Below, piece after piece: positions 1-8,296 of a stretch of 64,000 nt of DNA. The stretch is from VAZQ01 sp045811525 (lineage in GTDB: Bacteria; Pseudomonadota; Alphaproteobacteria; Rhizobiales; Xanthobacteraceae). Below the pieces are notes generated by a model. That model saw nothing but the letters and a program-made list of their open reading frames with translations, did not search any database and was not told the origin of the DNA. The stretch lies in contig JBJMTV010000037.1 in the NCBI GenBank assembly GCA_045811525.1, positions 1 to 64,000 of the forward strand, read 5' to 3'. Within the stretch, counting starts at the first letter, position 1. The number at the start of each line of letters is the position of its first letter. A program made the position numbers and the translations under genes.

Positions 1-96
1 GGCGCCGCCTCCCCACCTGCTGTCGGGAGATATGCTGCCGCATAGGACAAAGAGCGCCAACATCGTCGCGCCAAGCCAATGCAGACGTCTCGCCAT
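1..96 (-). CDS. N-terminal fragment of a putative exported or lipoprotein gene
   Basis: An ATG on the minus strand at 96 opens a 32-codon frame that runs off the window edge. The peptide begins MARRLHWLGATMLALFVLCG, a basic n-region followed by a hydrophobic core and a possible lipobox (FVLC-G). It is therefore probably a secreted protein or lipoprotein. Nothing beyond the signal region is visible, so no function can be given. It is divergent from argS, with 133 bases between the two starts. A frame starting four codons earlier at another ATG (105) is less signal-like. Confidence 0.4.
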   Translation of the reverse strand, partial: MARRLHWLGATMLALFVLCGSISPDSRWGGGA

Positions 97-188
97 GACT
101 CATCCCTTAGCCGTGTGTGGCTTTGTTAATGCATCAACTCAAAGGCTTAGGTGGTGGCGCGTTTTGACTTGCTGTGTGAATTGAGCTA

Positions 189-212
189 GGCGGCACCCGA
201 ATTGTTGCCGCC
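189..212 (+). promoter_or_regulatory. hairpin just upstream of argS
   Basis: Arms GGCGGCA (189-195) and TGCCGCC (206-212) form a perfect 7-bp stem with a 10-base loop, followed by a T-rich stretch (TCGTTCTTTG). It sits 17 bases before the argS ATG, and no plus-strand gene lies upstream for it to terminate. It may be an attenuator or leader structure of argS; this is inference. Confidence 0.3.
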
Positions 213-229
213 TCGTTCTTTGTTTGTCG

Positions 230-2023
230 ATGTCCAGCCAAAACATTTTTGCTCTTGTTCTCGATCGAATCCGGGCGGCAACCGCCGCACTCACTGCAGC
301 CGGCGTGCTGCCGGCGGGCATCGATCAGTCGCGCGTGGTCGTTGAGGCTACACGCGATGCCAGCCATGGAGACCTGGCCACCAACGCAGCCATGGTGCTC
401 GCCAAGGACGCGGGCAAGAAGCCACGCGAGCTGGCGCAGGCTATTGCCGACACGCTGAGGTCGGACCCCTTGGTCGCCAATGTGGAAGTGGCCGGCCCAG
501 GCTTTATCAACCTCACTCTGCATCCCGCCGCGTGGCGCGATGCGCTGCGCGCCGTGCTCGAAGACGGCGCCGAGTATGGGCGCGGGCAGACCGGCCAAAG
601 CGGCCCTGTGAATGTCGAATACGTCTCCGCCAATCCCACCGGGCCGATGCATGTGGGGCACTGTCGCGGCGCGGTGTTCGGTGATGCGCTCGCGAACCTG
701 TTGACTTTTGCCGGCTTCGATGTCACGCGCGAATACTACATCAATGATGCGGGTGCCCAGGTCGATATGCTCGCGCGTTCCGCGTTCCGGCGCTATCGCG
801 AGGCTCTTGGAGAGGAGGTGGGGCCGATCCCGGAGGGGCTTTATCCCGGCGACTATCTCAAGCCGGTCGGCGCCGCGCTCAAGGCGGAATACGGCACGCG
901 GCTCCAGCATGAGCCGGAAGCGCGATGGCTTCCCACGGTCCGGGCGCAGGCGGTCGCGATGATGATGGCCGAGATCCGCAAGGACCTTGCGGCGCTCAAC
1001 GTCGTGCACGACGTCTTTTTCTCGGAGCGTTCCCTGATCGAGGGGCCGCATGACCAAGTGGGTGAGACGATTGCCGCTCTCCGAGCCGCTGGTTTCGTCT
1101 ATGAAGGCCGTCTGCCTCCACCGAAGGGGCAGCCCCCGGAGGATTGGGAGGACCGTGAGCAGACGCTTTTCCGCGCCACCTTGTTTGGTGACGACGTCGA
1201 CCGGCCGCTGATCAAATCGAACGGCAGCTACACCTACTTTGCTTCGGACATTGTCTATCACAAGAGCAAAGTCGATCGCGGCTTTGCCAACTTGATCGAC
1301 GTATGGGGCGCGGACCACGGCGGGTACGTCAGGCGCATGCAGGCGGCGGTAAAGGCTGTCGCAGCACTAGCCAAGAAGGAGGTGGCCGACCTGGACGTCA
1401 AGATCGTCCAGCTCGTGAAGCTCCTGCGCGGAGGCCAGCCGGTGAAAATGTCAAAGCGAGCCGGTGAGTTCGTGACCTTGAATGAAGTTGTAGATGAAGT
1501 CGGGCGCGATGCGGTGCGCTTTATGATGCTCTATCGCAAGAACGATGCGCCGATTGATTTCGACCTGGAGAAAGTGCTGGAGAAGAGCCGCGAAAACCCT
1601 GTCTTTTACGTGCAGTACGGCCACGCGCGCTGTCACTCCGTGTTTCGCCGTGCCGCCGAAGCCGGAATCGCCTTGCCTGGCAATGCCGTGGAGCGGGCCC
1701 ATCAGCTGTTGGATGCTTCCCTGGAGCCGCTTGAGGACGCGGGTGAAATGGCATTGATGCGGCGCTTGGCGAGCTATCCCCGATTGCTTGACGCGGCGGC
1801 ACTGGCGCATGAGCCGCACCGCATCGCCTTCTATCTCTATGATCTCGCCAGTGAGTTCCACGCCCAATGGAACCGGGGGCAGGACACGCCACATTTACGC
1901 TTCATTATCCAGAATGATCCACAACTAACCGTAGCCCGCCTTGCTTTGGTGCAAGGCGTGGTTACCGTTCTCGCGTCCGGGCTGAATCTGCTCGGCGTCG
2001 AGGCCCCTGAGGAGATGCGTTAG
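230..2023 (+). CDS. argS: arginyl-tRNA synthetase
   Basis: This is a cytosolic class I aminoacyl-tRNA synthetase that charges tRNA-Arg with arginine using ATP. The product has about 597 residues, the usual family length. The HIGH-type signature appears as HVGH in the segment GPMHVGHCRGAVFGD, and the KMSKS-type loop appears as KMSKRAGEFVTL. The N-terminal additive domain and the C-terminal anticodon-binding DALR domain are both intact. The ATG at 230 is preferred; a TTG at 224 is in frame, and neither has a clear Shine-Dalgarno. It heads the conserved rhizobial order argS, SPOR protein, nagZ, scpA, scpB and tat. Confidence 0.95.
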   Translation: MSSQNIFALVLDRIRAATAALTAAGVLPAGIDQSRVVVEATRDASHGDLATNAAMVLAKDAGKKPRELAQAIADTLRSDPLVANVEVAGPGFINLTLHPAAWRDALRAVLEDGAEYGRGQTGQSGPVNVEYVSANPTGPMHVGHCRGAVFGDALANLLTFAGFDVTREYYINDAGAQVDMLARSAFRRYREALGEEVGPIPEGLYPGDYLKPVGAALKAEYGTRLQHEPEARWLPTVRAQAVAMMMAEIRKDLAALNVVHDVFFSERSLIEGPHDQVGETIAALRAAGFVYEGRLPPPKGQPPEDWEDREQTLFRATLFGDDVDRPLIKSNGSYTYFASDIVYHKSKVDRGFANLIDVWGADHGGYVRRMQAAVKAVAALAKKEVADLDVKIVQLVKLLRGGQPVKMSKRAGEFVTLNEVVDEVGRDAVRFMMLYRKNDAPIDFDLEKVLEKSRENPVFYVQYGHARCHSVFRRAAEAGIALPGNAVERAHQLLDASLEPLEDAGEMALMRRLASYPRLLDAAALAHEPHRIAFYLYDLASEFHAQWNRGQDTPHLRFIIQNDPQLTVARLALVQGVVTVLASGLNLLGVEAPEEMR

Positions 2024-2136
2024 TCTCGCTCGGTGCGTAGGCCGATAGCAGCCCACCTTGTCCGCCGGTCGCGGACCAGCCGTTCGATGAGGGTGCTAGG
2101 AGCGATGCCGGGTGTGACGCCAAGACCGGAAACGGG

Positions 2137-3648
2137 ATGAGTATGGCGGACGACCAGACCTTTCGATCTTCTCGCGCGACTGATACCTATCGGCGCTCCG
2201 CTGCGCCTGCGCATTCGAGCTCGCCTTCCACAGCGAGTGATCCGCTCGCCGAGCTCGCACGCCTGATCGGACAGACCGATCCCTTCGGCGACCTCGGCCG
2301 CGGCGGGCGAAACTCCGCGCACCCTCCGTATGAACGGGAAGCCGATCCAGCCCCCGCCCAGCCCAGCCGGCCCGCCCAGGCCTACGAGCGGGGACATGAG
2401 GAAAGCCGCTTCACCGGACGCCAGGACTATTATCCCCAGCAGGATTTTTCCTCCTTCCCCTCCCAGTCCCGCGACGAGCGCTACAGGGATGTACATGACG
2501 AAGATCAGTTCGACGCTGACCAGGGCTCGGCCGGCGCTCACTCTGAGGACTCGCAGTTCGGCGCCTATGCAGAACACGAGGCCGAAGACGATCGGCAATC
2601 GCACTACGGCGATGAGGAGCATTCAGGCGATCCGGTATTCTACCAGGAGGATGCTCCGCTCCCCCCTGACGAAGACGAAATGTACGATGATGCGCCCCGC
2701 CGCCGTACCCATAGCGGGCTGGCCACGGCGCTTGCGCTCATCGGCTGCGCAATGCTCGGCACGGCAGCGGCCTATGGGTACAGAAGCTATTACCCACCGA
2801 CGCTGCAGTCGGCGCCCATCATCTCGGCAGATTCCTCAAGCCCCACGAAAATAGTCCCGCCGGGAAGCGATCAGGCCGGCAAAGCGGTGCAGGACCGCGT
2901 CGCGAATGTCGGGCGCGAGCAGGTTGTCACGAGGCAAGAGGAGCCCGTCGCACTGAGGGATCTTGGCACTGCGTCGTCGCCGCGTGTGGTGCTGCCAGCC
3001 CCCGTCGCGCCTGCCGCATCAGGAGCTGGCGCTGCTGCTCCTGCTGCAACAGGTAGCGCATCGCCTCCTCTCCAGGCTGCTCCATCGGTGCCGCCGCCCG
3101 GTCAACGCGCCGCCGCCCCGAGCCCCGGGGCTGCACTCGATGCAAAGCCCATCCGCACGGAACGTATTCGTTCCGACAGCGGCGATGCGAGTGGTCGCCC
3201 GGTCGAGGCTCCGCCGGCAGTGAGTGCACCCGCAACCCGATCAGCCGCCACGGCGCCTCGCGCCAGCGCTCCGCCGCCAGCCGCGGCTTCCGGCAGCACG
3301 CCCCTTTCGCTACAGCCGCAATCGGGCGAGGGGGCCGCACCTGCCCCGCGCACGCGTACGGCAACGCTCCCTCCACGCTCGTCCCCGGAAACAACCGCCA
3401 GCACCGGTGGGCACGTGGTGCAACTCTCCTCGCAGAAGAGCGAGAGTGAAGCGCAAGCCGTGTTTCGTTCTCTGCAAGGCAAGTTCCCCACCGAGCTTGG
3501 TGATCGCAAGCCGCTGATCACGCGCGCGGACCTCGGAACGAAGGGCGTCGTGTATCGGACCCAGGTCGGGCCGTTCGCTTCGGCTCAGGAGGCAAGCCGG
3601 TTTTGCGCCACCTACAAAGCGGCGGGCGGTCAGTGCTTCGTCCCCTAG
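2137..3648 (+). CDS. SPOR-domain membrane protein
   Basis: The protein of 503 residues has a long, acidic, disordered N-terminal region (about 1-190, rich in Asp, Glu, Gln and Ser). One membrane span follows at about 194-214, then a Pro/Ala-rich periplasmic linker (about 220-420), then a C-terminal SPOR domain (about 424-503, starting near HVVQLSSQKSESEA). SPOR domains bind glycan strands stripped of stem peptides at division septa, so a role in cell-wall or division localisation is expected. The layout (long cytosolic tail, single span, C-terminal SPOR) and the place between argS and nagZ match a standard alphaproteobacterial family. The start could also be the ATG two codons downstream. Confidence 0.85.
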   Translation: MSMADDQTFRSSRATDTYRRSAAPAHSSSPSTASDPLAELARLIGQTDPFGDLGRGGRNSAHPPYEREADPAPAQPSRPAQAYERGHEESRFTGRQDYYPQQDFSSFPSQSRDERYRDVHDEDQFDADQGSAGAHSEDSQFGAYAEHEAEDDRQSHYGDEEHSGDPVFYQEDAPLPPDEDEMYDDAPRRRTHSGLATALALIGCAMLGTAAAYGYRSYYPPTLQSAPIISADSSSPTKIVPPGSDQAGKAVQDRVANVGREQVVTRQEEPVALRDLGTASSPRVVLPAPVAPAASGAGAAAPAATGSASPPLQAAPSVPPPGQRAAAPSPGAALDAKPIRTERIRSDSGDASGRPVEAPPAVSAPATRSAATAPRASAPPPAAASGSTPLSLQPQSGEGAAPAPRTRTATLPPRSSPETTASTGGHVVQLSSQKSESEAQAVFRSLQGKFPTELGDRKPLITRADLGTKGVVYRTQVGPFASAQEASRFCATYKAAGGQCFVP

Positions 3649-3770
3649 GATGGCGGTTTAGAAATCCGCAAAGCCACGCGAGATCCATGGGTTCCTAGTC
3701 GATCTCGAAGTTCGCAAACCACGATGTCGCGCAAGATGCGAACTTCGGCATCGCGACATCAGCGCGCGGC
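3649..3770 (+). repeat. dispersed palindromic repeat, copy A
   Basis: This intergenic element between the SPOR gene and nagZ has two nested inverted repeats. CGAAGTTCGCA (3706-3716) pairs with TGCGAACTTCG (3737-3747), and GATGTCGCG (3723-3731) pairs with CGCGACATC (3752-3760). The preceding block (GCGGTTTAGAAATCCGC, then AAAGCCACGCGAGATCCAT) recurs almost exactly at 14815-14900. It is one of at least four related copies in the window. Confidence 0.7.
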
Positions 3771-3808
3771 GCGCGCTACGCTCACCTGCGGCTTGGTACT
3801 CGGCCCTC

Positions 3809-4852
3809 ATGTCGGCACGTGCTTTCATCACCGGCACAGCCGGTCCGAGCCTCACCCCCGACGAACGCACGTTCTTGCGCGAGGCGGAGCCGTGGGGATT
3901 AATTCTCTTCAGTCGCAACATCGAGACTCCTACCCAAGTTCAAAGACTGACAGCATCTTTTCGCGATCTCCTGGGGCGCAACGCCCCCGTCCTCGTCGAC
4001 CAGGAGGGCGGCCGTGTGCAGCGCCTCGGCCCTCCCCATTGGCCACTGTATCCGCCGGCGGCGGCATATACGTCGCTCTACCGTGCGGATGCGGCAAGCG
4101 GCTTGGCCGCCACCCGGCTCGGAGCCCGGCTGATCGCGCACGATCTCCTCGACGTGGGGATCGATATTGACTGCTTACCTGTCGCAGACGTGCCCGTTCC
4201 GGGGGCCCACTCCATCATTGGCGATCGTGCTTACGGCGATACCGTCGAGGAGGTTGTCGATTTAGGACGTGCGGCGGCGGAGGGCTTGTTAGCGCAGGGT
4301 GTGTTGCCCGTGCTCAAGCACATTCCCGGCCACGGCCGCGCGACGGCCGACAGTCACGTCGGCTTGCCGCGCGTCGACACCGACCATCGAACGCTGGCCG
4401 CGACCGATTTTGCCGCCTTTCGTGAATTGGGCGATCTGCCGGTCGCAATGACGGCCCACGTCGTCTATTCCGACATCGATCCTATTGCTCCTGCGACGAC
4501 TTCCGTCACTGTGGTGAGGGAAGTGATTCGCGGTTGGATCGGGTTTCGCGGACTGCTCATGAGCGATGATATTTCGATGGGGGCTCTTGCCGGCTCCATT
4601 GGCGAGCGCGCACATGCCGCCTTGTCAGCAGGTTGCGACGTCGTGCTCCACTGCAATGGTAGCTTTGACGAGATGCAGGCTGTGGCAGCAGCCGTTCCGC
4701 CGCTCGGAGGTGCCGCCTCGATGCGCGCCGAAGCCGCGCTCGCCTGCCGCGTGCCGCACGTTGCGATGGCGCCAAGCGATGCCGACGACCTGCGTGCCCG
4801 CTGGACTGCACTGATGCTGCAAACCGCCACCGTTGGAAAGGGCCGCGCATGA
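3809..4852 (+). CDS. nagZ: beta-N-acetylhexosaminidase (peptidoglycan recycling)
   Basis: This glycoside hydrolase family 3 enzyme removes N-acetylglucosamine from anhydromuropeptides in the cytoplasm during wall recycling. The product of 347 residues is of normal NagZ size. The signature KHIPGHGRATADSHVGLPRVD region (near residue 171) contains the flexible-loop Asp-His pair (DSH), and the MSDDISMGAL segment carries the family's catalytic-loop Asp. There is no signal peptide. The stop overlaps the scpA start as ATGA, indicating translational coupling. Confidence 0.93.
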   Translation: MSARAFITGTAGPSLTPDERTFLREAEPWGLILFSRNIETPTQVQRLTASFRDLLGRNAPVLVDQEGGRVQRLGPPHWPLYPPAAAYTSLYRADAASGLAATRLGARLIAHDLLDVGIDIDCLPVADVPVPGAHSIIGDRAYGDTVEEVVDLGRAAAEGLLAQGVLPVLKHIPGHGRATADSHVGLPRVDTDHRTLAATDFAAFRELGDLPVAMTAHVVYSDIDPIAPATTSVTVVREVIRGWIGFRGLLMSDDISMGALAGSIGERAHAALSAGCDVVLHCNGSFDEMQAVAAAVPPLGGAASMRAEAALACRVPHVAMAPSDADDLRARWTALMLQTATVGKGRA

Positions 4853-5688
4853 GTGGCGATGAGCTCAAGTTTGAAGCTGATGTGGCGGTCGAGCGTGCAA
4901 GCGCCGAGCCGGCCCTCGTTGTCGATGTGGAGGGCTTTGAAGGACCGCTCGACCTGCTCCTGGTGTTGGCGCGCCAGCAAAAGGTTGATCTCGCAAAGAT
5001 TTCTATTCTGGCGCTGGCCGATCAGTACCTCGTCTTCATAGAGGAGGCGAGCAAGCTCAGGCTCGAGCTCGCTGCTGATTATCTCGTGATGGCGGCCTGG
5101 CTCGCATATCTGAAGTCGCGCCTGCTGTTACCTGATGCGCATGCGCCCGAAGGACAAAGCGCGGAGGACATGGCCAATGCGCTGGCGCTGCGGCTGAAGC
5201 GACTCGAGGTGATCCGAGCGGTGGCCGAGCGCCTGTTCGACCGCGCTCAGCTCGATCGCGACGTGTTTCGCCGCGGGCAGCCGGAGCCGATTGCCCACAT
5301 CAAGCATCCGCAATGGTCTGCCACTCTCTACGACCTTCTGTCGGCCTATGCCCAGCAGCGCCAACGGACCGCGCTCGGACATGTGCGCTTTGCCAAGCGG
5401 ACCGTCTGGTCCCTGGTCGAAGCACGTGAGGCGCTCGAGCGCTTGATCGGCAATAGCTCGGATTGGGCACGCCTTGACGAATACCTGATCGCTTTCGTGG
5501 TCGAGCCCTCGCTCGCCGCTACCGTGCTTGCTTCGAGCTTTGCTTCGACGCTGGAGCTCGTTCGCGAAGGACGCATGGAGGTACATCAGCAGGGCGCCTT
5601 CGCACCGCTCTACGTGCGCAAGCGCCAGCTTTCTGTTGCGGGGCTGGGGACCAGCGGCGCCGCGGAGATCGGTGAGGCCAAGTCGTGA
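4849..5688 (+). CDS. scpA: segregation and condensation protein A
   Basis: This is the kleisin subunit of the SMC-ScpAB condensin, which compacts and segregates chromosomes. The product of 279 residues contains the diagnostic N-terminal stretch FEGPLDLLLVLARQQKVDL and the later LAYLKSRLLLP motif. The gene overlaps the nagZ stop by four bases. It also overlaps an in-frame GTG of scpB, so nagZ-scpA-scpB reads as one operon. The same arrangement is standard in Hyphomicrobiales. Confidence 0.95.
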   Translation: MSGDELKFEADVAVERASAEPALVVDVEGFEGPLDLLLVLARQQKVDLAKISILALADQYLVFIEEASKLRLELAADYLVMAAWLAYLKSRLLLPDAHAPEGQSAEDMANALALRLKRLEVIRAVAERLFDRAQLDRDVFRRGQPEPIAHIKHPQWSATLYDLLSAYAQQRQRTALGHVRFAKRTVWSLVEAREALERLIGNSSDWARLDEYLIAFVVEPSLAATVLASSFASTLELVREGRMEVHQQGAFAPLYVRKRQLSVAGLGTSGAAEIGEAKS

Positions 5689-5729
5689 GGCCAAATCCGA
5701 AGGACAGTGTTGAGACGAGGAGGGGGTCT

Positions 5730-6437
5730 ATGGCCAAGCTGAAGATTGTCGTGTCAGACGAGGAGCCGGAGGACGCAGCTGCTCCCCGCGCGGAGGAGTT
5801 GCGTCTGCTGGAGGCGATGCTGTTCGCGTCCGCAGAGCCGCTCGACGAAAAGGTGCTGGCCGAGCGTCTGCCGCAGAACCTCGATGTGCGGGAAGCGCTG
5901 GTGCGGCTGCAGGAGGACTATGCCTCCCGCGGCGTCAATCTGGTGCGCATCAACGGCAAATGGACCTTCCGAACTGCAAGCGATCTGTCCTGGCTTCTCA
6001 GCAAGGAAACGGTTGAAACCAGAAAACTCTCGCGTGCTGCGATCGAGACGCTCGCCATCATTGCCTATCACCAGCCGGTGACGCGGGCAGAAATCGAGGA
6101 GGTCCGCGGCGTGACCACCTCCAAAGGCTCGGTCGACGTCTTGCTCGAGACCGGGTGGATTCGTCCGCGCGGACGGCGCAAAGCCCCAGGCAGGCCGGTG
6201 ACATATGGGACCAACGAAGAGTTTCTTTCGCATTTTGGCCTCGACTCTCTGGGGGATCTGCCGGGTCTCGACGAGCTGAAGGGTTCGGGGCTATTGGATG
6301 GCAGGCTGCCATCAGGTTTTTCCGTGCCAATGCCCTCTGACGATCCAGCGTTGCGTGAAGACGAGGACCCACTGGAGCCGCAGGATCTGGATCTCGGTCT
6401 CGCGCCGCCGGCCGAACGCACGGATTCGACTGAGTAG
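5730..6437 (+). CDS. scpB: segregation and condensation protein B
   Basis: This winged-helix partner of ScpA binds the kleisin within the SMC complex. The core region LLEAMLFASAEPLDEKVLAERLP and the second winged-helix stretch ETLAIIAYHQPVTRAEIEEVRG are typical. I chose the ATG at 5730 because a strong Shine-Dalgarno (GAGGAGGGGG at about 5717-5726) precedes it. A GTG at 5685 overlapping the scpA stop would add 15 residues without such a site. The acidic C-terminal tail after about residue 185 is poorly conserved in the family. Confidence 0.93.
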   Translation: MAKLKIVVSDEEPEDAAAPRAEELRLLEAMLFASAEPLDEKVLAERLPQNLDVREALVRLQEDYASRGVNLVRINGKWTFRTASDLSWLLSKETVETRKLSRAAIETLAIIAYHQPVTRAEIEEVRGVTTSKGSVDVLLETGWIRPRGRRKAPGRPVTYGTNEEFLSHFGLDSLGDLPGLDELKGSGLLDGRLPSGFSVPMPSDDPALREDEDPLEPQDLDLGLAPPAERTDSTE

Positions 6438-6576
6438 GCGTGCCGGCGCACTCAATTGCGTCGCTCACCGGGTGTGTGCGGCGAGCTAAGTGACGAAAGC
6501 TGGTGCGGCTTTCTCCCGTACGGTCCTTGTTTTTACGTGCGTCGCCGCCTAGGTTGGGACCATCACCCAGGAGGGC

Positions 6577-6608
6577 GGGCCCGTGCGGCCCAGTGGGCCA
6601 GCGGGCCC
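6577..6608 (+). promoter_or_regulatory. strong hairpin in the tatA leader
   Basis: GGGCCCG (6577-6583) pairs with CGGGCCC (6602-6608), and an inner GGCCC (6587-6591) pairs with GGGCC (6595-6599), giving a long GC-only stem. It lies directly before the GAGGA ribosome site of tatA, so it could affect translation or mRNA stability. No poly-T follows, so it is not a classic terminator. Confidence 0.4.
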
Positions 6609-6629
6609 CGTCGCTACGAGGATACGCGC

Positions 6630-6893
6630 ATGGGTTCAATGAGCATGTGGCACTGGATCATCGTGCTGGCGGTCGGTCTTCTGCTGTTCGGAGGCCGCGG
6701 CAAGATTTCCGACCTGATGGGCGACTTCGCCAAGGGAATAAAGTCGTTCAAGAAGGGCCTTTCGGAAGACGAAAAGACCGAAGAGCCGGTCAAGCCCGAC
6801 CCCATGAAGAGCATCGATCACCAGGCCGCAAGCGGCTCGCAGACCGGCGCCACGACAGCGACCACGTCGAGCGAGGCGCGCAAGGTCGGCTGA
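6630..6893 (+). CDS. tatA: Sec-independent translocase subunit TatA
   Basis: This is the pore-forming subunit of the twin-arginine pathway, which exports folded proteins. The product of 87 residues begins with a short periplasmic end and a single membrane helix (MWHWIIVLAVGLLLFGG). The FGG/RGKISDLMGDFAKGIKSFKKGL amphipathic helix and a charged, disordered tail follow. The ATG at 6630 has a GAGGA site about 6 bases upstream. It starts the tatABC operon; tatB begins 70 bases later. Confidence 0.93.
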   Translation: MGSMSMWHWIIVLAVGLLLFGGRGKISDLMGDFAKGIKSFKKGLSEDEKTEEPVKPDPMKSIDHQAASGSQTGATTATTSSEARKVG

Positions 6894-6963
6894 CGCAGGT
6901 CACGCTGCTCGCCGTCGCTGTGGCGTGCCGGTCGCGATCTTTGCAGCCGCCGGAGATATCGCC

Positions 6964-7434
6964 ATGTTCGACATCGGATGGAGCGAGCTCCTTCTCATCG
7001 GCATCGTTGCCCTGGTTGTCATCGGACCCAAGGAGCTTCCTGGAGCGCTGCGCACGCTTGGGCAGTTCACCGGTAAGCTTCGGCGCATGGCATCCGAGTT
7101 CCAGAGCCAGTTTCACGAAGCCATGCGTGAAGCGGAAATGGCTGACCTCAAGAAGGAGGTCGACGAGCTCACCAGCAAGGCACAGAGCTACGCCAACTTC
7201 GATCCGGTCAGCGACATCCGCAAGGAGCTGGAAAGCACGCAGCACCACATCGAAGACTCGCTAGCTGATAAGCCGGCGCAGCCTCCGCAGCCTGCAGCGG
7301 CTGCCGATCCCGCCTTGCCGGCGGCTGCGGTGCCCGCGGCGATCGAGCCTTCTAGCCAAAGCGGTGGTGATCAGCCGAGCGCGAGCGCTGGCCTCGAGCC
7401 CGTCAAGCCGAGTGCCGGAGGTCCGGCGGCATGA
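6964..7434 (+). CDS. tatB: Sec-independent translocase subunit TatB
   Basis: TatB works with TatC to form the receptor for twin-arginine signal peptides. The protein of 156 residues starts MFDIGWSELLLIGIVALVVI, with the conserved GWSE before the membrane helix and GPKELPGALRTLGQ after it. An amphipathic helix and a Pro/Ala-rich tail follow. The conserved acidic residue in the membrane-proximal segment and the longer length distinguish it from TatA. Its stop overlaps the tatC start as ATGA. Confidence 0.94.
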   Translation: MFDIGWSELLLIGIVALVVIGPKELPGALRTLGQFTGKLRRMASEFQSQFHEAMREAEMADLKKEVDELTSKAQSYANFDPVSDIRKELESTQHHIEDSLADKPAQPPQPAAAADPALPAAAVPAAIEPSSQSGGDQPSASAGLEPVKPSAGGPAA

Positions 7435-8273
7435 CGGACCTCAATGACGAGGAAAGACGCCGCCGAGAGGAGGACGAGAAGGAGATCGATGCGTCGAAAG
7501 CGCCGCTGATGGAGCACTTGATCGAGCTGCGGTCCCGGCTCATCAAGGCTCTGGTTGCCTTTTTCGCGATGTTTGCGATCTGTTTCGTATTCTCAACGCA
7601 GATCTTCAACGTGCTGGTCTGGCCTTACGCATGGGTCGCGGGCACTGACAAGACCGGGATGATCTATACCGCTCTGCTGGAGCTCTTTTTCACGCATCTG
7701 AAGGTGGCGATGTTCGGCGCGGCCTTTCTGTCATTTCCCGTGGTCGCCTCGCAGATCTACATGTTCGTCGCGCCCGGGCTCTATCGGCACGAACGCCAGG
7801 CCTTTCTGCCGTATCTCTTCGCTACCCCCGTCTTTTTCGCGCTCGGCAGTCTCGTCGTGTACTTCATCGTCATGCCGATGCTGATCCGCTTCTCGCTCAG
7901 CATGGAGCAGCCGGGGGGCCCAGGTCAGACGCCGATAACTTTGATGCCCAAGGTGGGCGAGTATCTCTCGCTGATCATGTCCCTCGTTTTTGCATTCGGG
8001 GTTGCGTTTCAGCTGCCCGTCATACTGACTCTGCTCGGGCGCGTCGGCATCATCACGGCGCAGCAGCTGAAGGAAAAGCGGCGCTATTTCATTGTCGGCG
8101 CATTCGTGATTGCTGCCGTTCTCACTCCCCCCGATGTCCTTAGCCAGCTCTCGCTGGCGCTGCCGCTGCTGCTCCTCTACGAAGGCTCGATCTGGGCGGT
8201 GCAGGTGGTCGAGAAGAAGGCTCGCGCCACCAACTCCGCGGCCGCCAAGGCGCAGCCCAATCCAGCCGAGTAA
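7431..8273 (+). CDS. tatC: Sec-independent translocase subunit TatC
   Basis: This polytopic core of the Tat receptor recognises the twin-arginine motif. The product of 280 residues has a cytoplasmic N-terminus with the hallmark APLMEHLIELRSRLIKAL motif, then six membrane segments. The conserved Pro-rich FVAPGLYRHERQAFLPYLF region lies in the first half. The C-terminal Lys/Ala tail is variable. It is translationally coupled to tatB. The three tat genes lie between scpB and serS, as in many Hyphomicrobiales. Confidence 0.96.
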   Translation: MTDLNDEERRRREEDEKEIDASKAPLMEHLIELRSRLIKALVAFFAMFAICFVFSTQIFNVLVWPYAWVAGTDKTGMIYTALLELFFTHLKVAMFGAAFLSFPVVASQIYMFVAPGLYRHERQAFLPYLFATPVFFALGSLVVYFIVMPMLIRFSLSMEQPGGPGQTPITLMPKVGEYLSLIMSLVFAFGVAFQLPVILTLLGRVGIITAQQLKEKRRYFIVGAFVIAAVLTPPDVLSQLSLALPLLLLYEGSIWAVQVVEKKARATNSAAAKAQPNPAE

Positions 8274-8296
8274 AGTGGGCAGGGAAAAGCGGCTTC

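Noticed and set aside
134..1318. Long open minus-strand frame antisense to argS
   Set aside because: It mirrors the codon pattern of argS in a GC-rich genome and has no domain or ribosome site. Similar long antisense frames over pobA (25057-26106), the porin (43453-44733) and rel (60110-61084) were rejected for the same reason.
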